A DNA stretch of 64,000 nucleotides from Mucilaginibacter aurantiaciroseus. Its GTDB lineage: Bacteria; Bacteroidota; Bacteroidia; Sphingobacteriales; Sphingobacteriaceae. The translations under genes were made by a program, and so were the position numbers. The notes beneath the pieces are model-generated. The model was given only the letters and a program-made list of their open reading frames with translations, had not been told where the DNA came from and did no database searches. Below are positions 53,885-62,701 of this stretch, one piece after another. Position 1 is the stretch's first letter, and every line of letters starts with the position of its first letter. The stretch is from NCBI RefSeq assembly GCF_024055595.1, contig NZ_JAMXOF010000002.1:310001-374000 (forward strand), in the 5' to 3' direction.

Positions 53885-54616
53885 ATGAAAAAGCTGATAT
53901 ACCTATTGATCCTGCTTGCGGCGTGTAAAAGCCCCGAAAAGAAAGTTGCCGCGGTTGAAAAAGATACCGTGCAAAAGGCAAAACCCGCGGATACCACTTT
54001 TTTATGGAGAGAGGTTAAAAAGGATGTTTATCATGCGGTTTATATAGAAAAAGACCGCAATGCGAGCCAATACAAATGGCTGTTAGGTTTTAAGTATGAC
54101 CATAACGACAGCATAAATTATAACGAAACCTATAAGATATTAAAGGTTAAGCATTTTAAGCCACTTAAAAAATATGACCTTGCCGGCTTGCCAAAGCAGT
54201 GGGTACCGTTAAATTTATATAAGGGTAAATATTACCTATATGCACCCGGCGATGGCGGCAATACACGGATCCGGGCAATTACGGATAGCACCATAATATA
54301 CTACGATATGGATGGGCCTACCGTACAGGCCTTGCTCGATTTTAAAAAATTAAAAGCGAATAAATACTTTTTAAAATCGCCGCCATTTTACCAGTTCGTA
54401 AGATCATCAAATGTTACCATATATATTATAGATCCCAAAAACATGGTTACGGTTTGGGAAGACACATCGCTGCCGTTTGATTACCGCTATACCCTATACG
54501 TAGCCAAAGAACATGCCGCCAAATTTGATATGGTAGTCAATTACAGCAAAATGGATAAAATGCCAGAGTTTGATTTTGATAAGATCAATTATAAAAAGCT
54601 TATCAAAGGCCTATAA
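53885..54616 (+). CDS. Lipoprotein of unknown function
   Basis: The 243-residue protein has a short lipobox start (LIYLLILLAACKS, Cys14), a Lys/Glu-rich linker, then a soluble domain rich in Tyr, Lys and Asp with no recognised motif. It is divergent from the sigma factor operon. A long inverted repeat follows its stop. No family is recognised. Confidence 0.72.
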   Translation: MKKLIYLLILLAACKSPEKKVAAVEKDTVQKAKPADTTFLWREVKKDVYHAVYIEKDRNASQYKWLLGFKYDHNDSINYNETYKILKVKHFKPLKKYDLAGLPKQWVPLNLYKGKYYLYAPGDGGNTRIRAITDSTIIYYDMDGPTVQALLDFKKLKANKYFLKSPPFYQFVRSSNVTIYIIDPKNMVTVWEDTSLPFDYRYTLYVAKEHAAKFDMVVNYSKMDKMPEFDFDKINYKKLIKGL

Positions 54617-54636
54617 TCTCGACGTTATTGGTTCCC

Positions 54637-54731
54637 GTGTTCACGTTTGATGTGTTAAATAAAAAACACAAACCGATGATTATCAGTATTATAGATAATT
54701 ATAACGGTGTTCGCACCGTGAACGTGAACAC
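54637..54731. repeat. Long inverted repeat with an inner UUCG hairpin
   Basis: GTGTTCACGTT at 54637-54647 is exactly complementary to AACGTGAACAC at 54721-54731. Within it, ACGGTG-TTCG-CACCGT forms a tight hairpin. The right arm shares CGTGAACGTGAACA with 6018-6031. Confidence 0.7.
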
Positions 54732-54742
54732 TCGACTATGAA

Positions 54743-55651
54743 TTAATTTCCTGCTATTTTATAATAATATATAGGCGCGTAAATACCCTCACTGGTAGTA
54801 TAATAACCATTGCCATCACGCGTAAAAGCTATAGCCTCGCCCTGTTTTTCCTGTTTGTAAACCAGTTCTTTCGGGGTGGTTTTTAATGCCTGCCAAATAG
54901 GTTGGTTGGCCTGGCGCTGCCAGTAATAAACTTTCTCGTAGCTTTTTACCAGAATCTGTTTACCATCGGCAGTTACATCTGCAGCGGTTATCCATTTAAA
55001 AGGTTTTATCCCGCTGAAGAATAACCTGCCCCTAAAGGTTAAGGTAATGGTATCATTGGCTTTGTAAGTTAACGGCGATGTGTAAACGCCCACACTATCG
55101 CCACGCTTGGTGATGATGTAAAGTAGCTTTTCAATAGGATCAATGGTTATTGCCTCGGCATCCTTGGCGCCATCCGGGTATTTCAGGTTGAGTGGCACGG
55201 GCACGGTTTGTGCAAGGCTGTTGGTTCCCCAGGTCTTACGCTCTTCGGCGCGGTAAACGGTTATGAATTTTCTTATTGCGCTATTATCACCAATATCACC
55301 AATATACACATAGCTTTTGCCTTTTAAGGGGCCGGGCCCAACGGCAATGTCCTCACAATCGCGCACGCCAAAGGGCTCTTTTTTATCGCCGCTAAAATAA
55401 ATGGTGGTTTTTAGTTTGCCATCGGCAGTAATGGCGAAGAAACGGCTGGTGTCTCCGCTATCGTTATGGGCATAATAAATATCTGGGTTTATGGCTGATG
55501 CTGCCAGTCCCGATGTTTCATCCATTTCTTTTGAGAACAGATGGCTTTCGGGCAGGTGCTTGTTATCAATTAAACGGTGTTTGGCAAATGCTGCTATAAA
55601 CAGCAGGCACAGCACCGGGATAAATATTTTAAACGCTTTACTTTTAATCAT
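54743..55651 (-). CDS. Membrane-anchored beta-propeller-like protein
   Basis: The 302-residue protein has an N-terminal hydrophobic signal or anchor and a series of WD/YVTN-like blades: ETSGLAASAINPDIYYAHND, SYVYIGDIGDNSAIRKFITV, DAEAITIDPIEKLLYIITKR and ITAADVTADGKQILVKSY. The pattern fits a secreted beta-propeller of unknown function. It is preceded by the desaturase terminator and is probably transcribed alone. Confidence 0.7.
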   Translation of the reverse strand: MIKSKAFKIFIPVLCLLFIAAFAKHRLIDNKHLPESHLFSKEMDETSGLAASAINPDIYYAHNDSGDTSRFFAITADGKLKTTIYFSGDKKEPFGVRDCEDIAVGPGPLKGKSYVYIGDIGDNSAIRKFITVYRAEERKTWGTNSLAQTVPVPLNLKYPDGAKDAEAITIDPIEKLLYIITKRGDSVGVYTSPLTYKANDTITLTFRGRLFFSGIKPFKWITAADVTADGKQILVKSYEKVYYWQRQANQPIWQALKTTPKELVYKQEKQGEAIAFTRDGNGYYTTSEGIYAPIYYYKIAGN

Positions 55652-55670
55652 AACTAAGCCTATAAAACAA

Positions 55671-55700
55671 AAAACGACCCATATTATTATGGGCCGTTTT
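55671..55700 (-). terminator. Terminator of the desaturase gene
   Basis: A 13-bp stem AAAACGACCCATA / TATGGGCCGTTTT (one G-T pair) with a 4-base loop has a U-run on the minus strand. It lies 23 bases past the desaturase stop. Confidence 0.85.
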
Positions 55701-55722
55701 ATTTATGCTTTTAAATTGACAC

Positions 55723-56751
55723 TTAAGAGTTTTGCGGGGTTAAGGCGGGTTCTTTGCCAAAACTCATTTCCGCATCTGGTTTAGATACATCGGTAATGGC
55801 AACCTTGCCACGCTCGCGACGCAAGATCCTGTTGAATAACGAGATCTCCCTGTCAAACAAAAACTGGAAGAATAGCTTGGTCCAAGAGGTGTGATAGTAT
55901 AAAGTATCGTAGTATTCTGGTGCGGTTTTCTTTATCTCCGGAAGCTTATTCCATGGGATAGAAGGGAAGTCGTGGTGCTCATTATGGAAGCCTACGTTAA
56001 ATGCTACCGCATTAAAGTTACCATAGTAGCTGTAAGTTTCCTGCTCAACATTGTGAGTTAAGTAGTGCTCCTGGATCCAGCGGGCGCCAAGCGGGTGCAA
56101 GCCAACCGAGAATGAGAAGCTCAATAGCAAAAATGCTAAGGCATGCCAGCCCATAAAGTAATAAATAAGGCCTGTAAATACGGCCTGTATTAACCAGTTG
56201 GTTAGGATCCAGCCGTCAAACGGGTGGATCTCGCGTAAACGTGATAAACGGAATAACTGGAACACCGGAAAGAACAATAACCAAAGTGCTTTACCAAAAA
56301 ATGAGTTGCTGATCAATCTTGCTTCCCAACGGTTTGGCAAATCGGCATCAAGCTCGTGCACACCCTGGAAAGAGTGGTGTTTGATATGGTATTTTTCGAA
56401 CGATATAGCGCTTGGTAATATTTGCGGCAAATTGGCAAACATAGATGCCCAACGGTTAGCGTTACGGTTTTTAAATAACAATTGGTGGGTACATTCGTGA
56501 ATCATCACAAATAGCGCGTGGTCTGCAAATGCGCCTAATAAATAAGCTGCGCCAAATACCAACCACCACGATTGATCGCGAAGGAACCATGCCAATACAA
56601 CCTGGAACGCTACCAGGCCAATGATCGCCCAAATAGTTTTTGGGTTTTTCCCTATCAAATTCCTTAGCTGCGGAAACTGCTTTAGTATCTTTTTTGTACG
56701 TATGCGGTGTGGTTCCGATTCCTGAGAATAAACAAAATCAGTTTTCTTCAT
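55723..56751 (-). CDS. DES1-like sphingolipid delta-4 desaturase family protein
   Basis: The 342-residue membrane protein has the three histidine boxes of membrane desaturases: HECTH at residues 85-89, HIKHH at 122-126 and HNEHH at 256-260. The surrounding text matches eukaryotic sphingolipid delta-4 desaturase (DEGS1) remarkably well, including HRIRTKKILKQFP at the start, the QETYSYYGNFN stretch, and NVGFHNEHHDFPSIPW near the end, as well as overall length. In eukaryotes it makes ceramide from dihydroceramide. Sphingobacteriaceae contain sphingolipids, so a sphingoid base or long-chain lipid is a sensible substrate, though this is an inference. A start at 56820 is possible; 56751 matches the family better. 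Confidence 0.88.
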   Translation of the reverse strand: MKKTDFVYSQESEPHRIRTKKILKQFPQLRNLIGKNPKTIWAIIGLVAFQVVLAWFLRDQSWWLVFGAAYLLGAFADHALFVMIHECTHQLLFKNRNANRWASMFANLPQILPSAISFEKYHIKHHSFQGVHELDADLPNRWEARLISNSFFGKALWLLFFPVFQLFRLSRLREIHPFDGWILTNWLIQAVFTGLIYYFMGWHALAFLLLSFSFSVGLHPLGARWIQEHYLTHNVEQETYSYYGNFNAVAFNVGFHNEHHDFPSIPWNKLPEIKKTAPEYYDTLYYHTSWTKLFFQFLFDREISLFNRILRRERGKVAITDVSKPDAEMSFGKEPALTPQNS

Positions 56752-56929
56752 ATTAAGATTAAAACGATGAAGATAAGAATAACGTGCCACAAAAATAATT
56801 TTCTTATAAAAAATCATCATATTTAGGATAAAAATACCATTCGATATTAGTCTAAACGAAATTATTTTTTTTTGGATGGTATCCGATAAGTTGAATTGGT
56901 AATTATTTTAACCTGTATAAACTATAATT

Positions 56930-57343
56930 ATGTGGTGGATCTATGCATTACTCTCGGCACTATTTGCGGCCTTAACCGCTATATTCGCTAAAATTGGTAT
57001 TAAAGGGGTTGATACCGACCTGGCTACCGCCATCCGTACGGTAGTGATATTATTAATAGCCTGGTCAATTGTATTGTATAAAGGCACACAGCATGGCATA
57101 AACGGTTTAACTAAATTAAACTGGGCTTTCCTGGTGCTATCCGGTTGCGCCACGGGTTTATCGTGGATCTTTTATTTTAGGGCATTGCAGTTAGGTAAGG
57201 TATCGCAGGTGGCTCCGGTAGATAAACTTAGCGTGGCAATTGCTATAATTTTATCTGTGGTTTTTTTGGGCGAGCCGCTTACACTAAAAACAGGGATGGG
57301 GGCGTTGCTGATAATTTCGGGCACTTTGGTGCTTATATTTTAG
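56930..57343 (+). CDS. Half-size EamA-family transporter
   Basis: The 137-residue protein has four to five hydrophobic helices and a single EamA domain, with ALFAALTAIFAKIGIKGVDT at the start, and RALQLGKVSQVAPVDKLSVA and VVFLGEPLTLKTGMGALLII near the end. Full-length EamA exporters have two such domains; this one would act as a dimer, like small multidrug-resistance proteins. The substrate is unknown. Confidence 0.88.
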   Translation: MWWIYALLSALFAALTAIFAKIGIKGVDTDLATAIRTVVILLIAWSIVLYKGTQHGINGLTKLNWAFLVLSGCATGLSWIFYFRALQLGKVSQVAPVDKLSVAIAIILSVVFLGEPLTLKTGMGALLIISGTLVLIF

Positions 57344-57441
57344 CCGAATATGGAGTATGTAACAATTACGAAACGTAACTAAAAATTCAGTTTTAATCCA
57401 AAGTTTCTTTTCAGTTTTGTACCTCGAAATAAAGAGGTTAT

Positions 57442-59916
57442 ATGCGTACGTTTTTTGTTCTTGTTTTTCTGTTTGTTACTACCGTAAATGTAAATGCCCA
57501 AAATGCTGCGGGCGGCAAAGGTAAAATTACCGGTAAAGTTACCGATGCTGTAGGCAAACAGCCGGTTGACTATGCAACCGTATCATTATTTAAACAAGGC
57601 AGCACCAGCCCCTTCAACGGTATTAGTACCGACCCAAAAGGCAACTTCAGTTTAGAGAATATCCCCGCCGGAGATTACCGCCTGACCATAGATTTTTTAG
57701 GGTATAAGAAACACGCCGTTGAGCATGTTATTGTAGTTGACGGCGGTACAATAGCCCTTGGTAATGTTTTGATAGACCCTGTTCAAAACCAGCTTAAAGG
57801 GGTTGATATTGTGGCTAAAGCGCCGATAATTGAGAACCGGATCGACAAAATGGTTTACAATGCCCAAAACGATCTGACAGCGCAAAGCGGCGCGGCTATT
57901 GACGTGCTTAAAAAAGTACCGCAGGTTACGGTAGATATTGACGGTAACGTAGAATTACAGGGCAACGCCAACATCCGTTTCCTCATTAATGGTAAGCCGA
58001 GCAGTATTTTTGGTGCCAGCCTTGCCGATGCCTTGCAGGCCATCCCCGGCAGCCAGATAAAAAGTATTGAAGTAATAACCAGCCCCGGCGCTAGGTACGA
58101 TGCGGCAGGTACAGGCGGTATCATCAATATTATATTAAAGGATAGCAAGGTACAAGGTATCAATGGTAGCGTTAACTTAACCGCCGGTACCCGCCAGGAA
58201 AACGGATCGTTTAACCTGAACGCCCGTAAGGGTAATTTTGGCGTAAACGCGTTTTTTAGCGGGAATGCGCAGCTAAATACAACTGTTTTAAATACTAGCA
58301 ACCGCTCATCAACCGAAGGCTCTGGCAATTTAAACGGCCTGGTTCAAAATGGTGGCTCAGATTCTAAAAGAAGCGGTTACCAAAGCGGCCTTAGTTTAAA
58401 CTGGGATATTACGCCTAAAGATTTATTAACGGCTTCAATTGGTTTTGATCATTTTGGGAACCACAACAACGGGCTTACCAATCAACAGGACAGCGTAACC
58501 GATGCGAACGGTAATTTGTTATCTAACCTGTTAACTCTGCGTAATTCTGATAGTAAGTTCACCGCGTATTCTACCGATTACAGCCTTGCTTACAAAAAGA
58601 ATTTTAAGAAAGAAGGCCAGTCGCTTGAGTTTTTATACACCAGCAGTTACAGCAAAAACACCGCAAACTATTTCCAAACGCAAGATTACCTTAATGACCC
58701 GAAAGAGACCACCGGCATCCGTGGCAACAACCCGGGTAGCGACAGGGAGACCAATATCTCCATTGATTATACACACCCGGTAACTAAAACCTTTACTATT
58801 GAGGGCGGCGTTAAAGCGGTGATAGAAGACCTGAAGAATATTACCATTACCGATACTTTACAGAGCGGTAGCTATGTAAACAACGCCGACCAAACTTATG
58901 AATTTAACTATAAACGTAATATTTACGCGGGTTATGTATCGGTATCAACATCGTTGTTTAAAAATTTTTTGGATGTTAAGGCGGGTTTGAGGAGCGAGTA
59001 CACCGATACCAAATCAAACCTTGCAGGAGTGGTAATTCCGGCCTATAATACTTTTGCGCCATCGGCAGTAATATCTCATAAGTTAACGCCAACACAAAGT
59101 ATTAAACTGAGCTACTCATATCGGATAGAGCGACCGGATTATGGCGAGATCAACCCGTTCTATAACATCAGCGACCCTAAGAACATCAGCACAGGTAACC
59201 CTAACTTAAAGCCGGAGAAAAGTAATAGCTTTGAGTTAGGCTACAACAAATCATTTGATAGCGGCACCAATATTTACATTGGCAGTTTTTATCGCCACAA
59301 TACCGACGATATCCAACAGTTTACCACCCGTTACGAGTTATTAACTATCAACGGGAAGGATTATACCAACGTATTACTTAACCAACGCGCCAACCTGGGC
59401 ACACAGGCATCATTAGGTGGTAACATTTTTGCATCGATACCGGTTACTAAAAAACTGAACCTGCGCACCAATATATTCCTGGTAGAGCGTAGCAACAAAG
59501 CACCGGGTATCGATTCTATAAAGGCCTTTCAGTATCGCTTAAATTTAAATGCCAGCTACCAATTTGGCGGCAACATTATGGCCGAGGCATTTGGTAACTA
59601 CAATTCCTCATCGCGCACACTGCAAGGCACACGCCCGCATTTCTTCTTTTACACCATGGCTGTACGTAAGCAGTTTTGGGATAAAAAGGCCAGTATTGGT
59701 TTGGTTGCCAACAACGCGTTTAGCCGGTATATTAACCAGGAGTCGACCACTAAAGGGCCGGGCTTTAACCAATCAAGCATCAGGCAGTTACCATTCCGCT
59801 CGTTTGGGTTAACGCTTAGTTATAAATTTGGTAAGCTGGAGTTTTCTAAGGATAAAGAGAAGGACGGCCGAGACGAGGGCGGAAATAATATGCCAAGCGA
59901 GCCCGCAGGCAGGTAA
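57442..59916 (+). CDS. TonB-dependent-receptor-like outer-membrane beta-barrel family protein
   Basis: The 824-residue protein has a signal peptide (TFFVLVFLFVTTVNVNAQ), a carboxypeptidase-like regulatory domain (residues about 28-110), a plug-like domain (IEVITSPGARYDAAGTGGII), and a large beta-barrel of the outer-membrane beta-barrel 3 type ending FGLTLSYKFGKLEFSK. These proteins resemble TonB receptors but often lack a typical TonB box; cargo and energy coupling are unclear. It is not followed by a SusD gene. Confidence 0.88.
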   Translation: MRTFFVLVFLFVTTVNVNAQNAAGGKGKITGKVTDAVGKQPVDYATVSLFKQGSTSPFNGISTDPKGNFSLENIPAGDYRLTIDFLGYKKHAVEHVIVVDGGTIALGNVLIDPVQNQLKGVDIVAKAPIIENRIDKMVYNAQNDLTAQSGAAIDVLKKVPQVTVDIDGNVELQGNANIRFLINGKPSSIFGASLADALQAIPGSQIKSIEVITSPGARYDAAGTGGIINIILKDSKVQGINGSVNLTAGTRQENGSFNLNARKGNFGVNAFFSGNAQLNTTVLNTSNRSSTEGSGNLNGLVQNGGSDSKRSGYQSGLSLNWDITPKDLLTASIGFDHFGNHNNGLTNQQDSVTDANGNLLSNLLTLRNSDSKFTAYSTDYSLAYKKNFKKEGQSLEFLYTSSYSKNTANYFQTQDYLNDPKETTGIRGNNPGSDRETNISIDYTHPVTKTFTIEGGVKAVIEDLKNITITDTLQSGSYVNNADQTYEFNYKRNIYAGYVSVSTSLFKNFLDVKAGLRSEYTDTKSNLAGVVIPAYNTFAPSAVISHKLTPTQSIKLSYSYRIERPDYGEINPFYNISDPKNISTGNPNLKPEKSNSFELGYNKSFDSGTNIYIGSFYRHNTDDIQQFTTRYELLTINGKDYTNVLLNQRANLGTQASLGGNIFASIPVTKKLNLRTNIFLVERSNKAPGIDSIKAFQYRLNLNASYQFGGNIMAEAFGNYNSSSRTLQGTRPHFFFYTMAVRKQFWDKKASIGLVANNAFSRYINQESTTKGPGFNQSSIRQLPFRSFGLTLSYKFGKLEFSKDKEKDGRDEGGNNMPSEPAGR

Positions 59917-59979
59917 TTTTAAAAACAATTAAGCGTTTTATAGTATTATTATAATGATATATCTTAAAGCATTATCGTT

Positions 59980-60171
59980 ATGAATACGGCTGAAAAACAT
60001 TATAAATTTATAAACAGTAAAACTGGGTATGTAATTTTCTATTCGTCGTTGAGCATCAAATTAGGCCCCGATGAGGTTAAAGCCGAACTTGAAAAAATAA
60101 AGGCGCACGTTGCCATCAAAAATGGCATTTATGAAGGTACCCTTTATTGGGAAGAGATAAAGGACGAGTAA
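59980..60171 (+). CDS. Small protein of unknown function
   Basis: A 63-residue protein, MNTAEKHYKFINSKTGYVIF at the start, with one clear helix (DEVKAELEKIKAHVAIK) and a C-terminal GTLYWEEIKDE. There is no signal peptide and no family is recognised. It is in its own frame with normal codon use between two larger genes, with a 63-base gap before it and a 130-base gap after it, so it is probably real. Confidence 0.6.
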   Translation: MNTAEKHYKFINSKTGYVIFYSSLSIKLGPDEVKAELEKIKAHVAIKNGIYEGTLYWEEIKDE

Positions 60172-60301
60172 ACCCATTTTGTATTTTTTTAATTATAGTG
60201 CAAAAAATGCTTGTACTATACATTTGGATATCAGTATATTTATGTGTCAATTATAACGGACAGACCATCCGCAATTTTATCGCATATAAATATCTCACAT
60301 C

Positions 60302-62701
60302 ATGAAAAAGCTTTTCTTAATGTTGTTTGTAGCCGGCTGCGTAAATGTGGCTGTGCAGGCACAGGTTGCGCCTCAAAAAACGGATGTTAAAGATGTAGTA
60401 GCCAAACTGCAATCACTCTCTACCGACAAGATCATTGAAAAAGCTTATCTGCATTTCGATAAACCTTATTATAACCCGGGCGATACTCTCTATTTTAAAG
60501 CCTACGTAACCGCTGGCGAACAGCACGAATTATCAAAGATCAGCGGTGTATTGCACGTAGACCTGGTGAGTAAAAACGATTCGGTTATGCAGTCGCTCAT
60601 CCTGCAACTGAAAAACGGGCTTGCCTGGGGCGATTTTTCGTTGCCAAACTACCTTTCAAAAGGCAATTATAAAGTGAGGGCTTACACCCAATGGATGCAA
60701 AATGCAGGCAATGCCTATGTATTTAATAAAACCATATCTGTTAATGGCAAAAGCATAGCGCAGGTATACCCCGCAAAAGCAACGGACAACAAAACCGACG
60801 TGCAATTTTTCCCGGAGGGCGGCTCGTTTGTAACCGCTGTACCCTGCCGTATTGCGTTTAAAGCGGTTGGTAGCAATGGTTTGGGTACATATGTAAAAGG
60901 AATTGTTGTTGATAGCGATAATAAAGAAGTTGCCAAATTTACCTCGGCACATTTGGGGATGGGCCAGTTTTATATCACTGCCGATGCCGGCAAAACTTAC
61001 AAGGCAAAAGTAACCTATCCGGATGGTTCGGTAAATATGGTGGCGCTCCCAACGCCGGAAGCAAAGGGCATGTCGCTTACGGTTAACAACAGCGACCTCA
61101 GCAAACTGGCCATCGATATAAATGCCAATAAGGCTTATTACCTGGAGAATAAGGATAAAGAAGTAAACGTGGTGATCTATTCGGCCGGTGTGGTAAAAAC
61201 GGTAAAAACTATTTTAGATAACCAGGTGATCGGGTTCGATCTGCCAAAAAAAGATTTAAAAAGCGGGATAACACAGATCACCGTTTTTACGCAAAACGGC
61301 GTGCCATTAGCCGAACGCCTCGTGTTTATCCAAAATGAAGATGGCATTAATTTTACCGTAAACAGCGATAAAGCAACTTACGCCGGTCACGATAAGGCAA
61401 CCATCACGCTAAATGTAAAGTTTGGGGATAAAGCATCAGTAGGCAACTTCTCGGTAGCGGTAATAGATGAAAGTAAGGTGCAGGGCGATGAGGATAAAGA
61501 AAGCTCTATTTTGTCAAACTTGCTGCTAACCTCAGAATTACGGGGCTATGTAGAACAGCCGGGCTATTATTTTAACACTATAAATGCCGATACCCGCAGC
61601 AACCTGGATGTTTTGATGCTTACCCAGGGTTACCGCCGCGTACAATGGCAAGAACTGTTGAATGAACCGCCAACACCCTTAACTTATAAACCCGAGTTCG
61701 GGATCCCTATTGAAGGTGTACTCACCAATAGATCGGGCGCGCCAATAGCTAATGAAAAGTTAACCTTAATGCTATCGGCCACCGGGCAAAGTATAACTGC
61801 AACTACTAATGCTGCAGGTAAATTTAACTTCCCGGGTCTGGAGTATGCAGACAGATCGCAGTTTGTGTTAAATATTGATAATAAAGCATTACGTAACAAA
61901 GCTAAATTAGTGATAGCTAATAATAGCAGTGCAATTACACAAGCCGCTTATAATGAGCCGGCAGTAGGGGTTATTGATAACTTATCAAACTACGCAGGTG
62001 TAACAGCCTGGCAAACAGGTAAAATACGCGATCTGAAGCCGGTATATATAAAAGGGAAACCAGGCAACTATCATACACAAAGCCTTGCAGGCGCAGGCAA
62101 TGCCGACCAGGTTGTTTTCGGCAAGGACATTAAAAATTTCGCAACTTTATCACAAGGGCTTACCGGGCTTGCACGTAATATTGATTTTAATAACGGGAAA
62201 GCTTACCTTAAAACCTCGATTGCTGTGGCAAACGGATCTACTGTTTCCGAACCCATGCTAATCGTTATCGACGGCGCCATCACTTCGGGAGGGATAGATG
62301 TTGTACAGCCTAATGATGTTGAATCTATAGAGATACTTAAAGGTGCTAATGCCGCGGTGTATGGTATGGGGGCAGGCAGCGGAGTTATGGTTATCAATAC
62401 TAAACAAGGTGGTGACGCGGTGGAGGAAAGTAAAGAAATGTCGCCGGGCATTTTATCATTATCCCCGAAAGGGTTTTACATGGCCCGTGAATTTTATTCG
62501 CCGGTTTACGATGCAGTAAAGAAATACCCAGCCGATGAACGTACAACCATTTATTGGAAACCAAACGTAATAACCGACGCTGCAGGGAATGCTTTCATTA
62601 ATTATTTTAATGCCGGGGCGGGCCGATGCCGGGTAATTGTTGAGGGTATTGATAATGGAGGTAATATTGGCCGTGCAGTTTATAAATACAACGTGCAGTA
62701 G
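60302..62701 (+). CDS. Large secreted protein with macroglobulin-like strands and a TonB plug-like domain
   Basis: The 799-residue protein has a signal peptide (FLMLFVAGCVNVAVQAQ), then an MG2-type beta domain recognised by KAYLHFDKPYYNPGDTLYFK, further beta-sandwich domains with a carboxypeptidase-like segment (LTNRSGAPIANEKLTLMLSA), and a late TonB-plug-like region (VESIEILKGANAAVYGMGAG). There is no barrel, so it is not a receptor itself. Such proteins are numerous in Bacteroidota and may be surface adhesins or components of macromolecule uptake; the function here is unknown. Its stop abuts the stop of the convergent glycosyltransferase. Confidence 0.8.
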   Translation: MKKLFLMLFVAGCVNVAVQAQVAPQKTDVKDVVAKLQSLSTDKIIEKAYLHFDKPYYNPGDTLYFKAYVTAGEQHELSKISGVLHVDLVSKNDSVMQSLILQLKNGLAWGDFSLPNYLSKGNYKVRAYTQWMQNAGNAYVFNKTISVNGKSIAQVYPAKATDNKTDVQFFPEGGSFVTAVPCRIAFKAVGSNGLGTYVKGIVVDSDNKEVAKFTSAHLGMGQFYITADAGKTYKAKVTYPDGSVNMVALPTPEAKGMSLTVNNSDLSKLAIDINANKAYYLENKDKEVNVVIYSAGVVKTVKTILDNQVIGFDLPKKDLKSGITQITVFTQNGVPLAERLVFIQNEDGINFTVNSDKATYAGHDKATITLNVKFGDKASVGNFSVAVIDESKVQGDEDKESSILSNLLLTSELRGYVEQPGYYFNTINADTRSNLDVLMLTQGYRRVQWQELLNEPPTPLTYKPEFGIPIEGVLTNRSGAPIANEKLTLMLSATGQSITATTNAAGKFNFPGLEYADRSQFVLNIDNKALRNKAKLVIANNSSAITQAAYNEPAVGVIDNLSNYAGVTAWQTGKIRDLKPVYIKGKPGNYHTQSLAGAGNADQVVFGKDIKNFATLSQGLTGLARNIDFNNGKAYLKTSIAVANGSTVSEPMLIVIDGAITSGGIDVVQPNDVESIEILKGANAAVYGMGAGSGVMVINTKQGGDAVEESKEMSPGILSLSPKGFYMAREFYSPVYDAVKKYPADERTTIYWKPNVITDAAGNAFINYFNAGAGRCRVIVEGIDNGGNIGRAVYKYNVQ

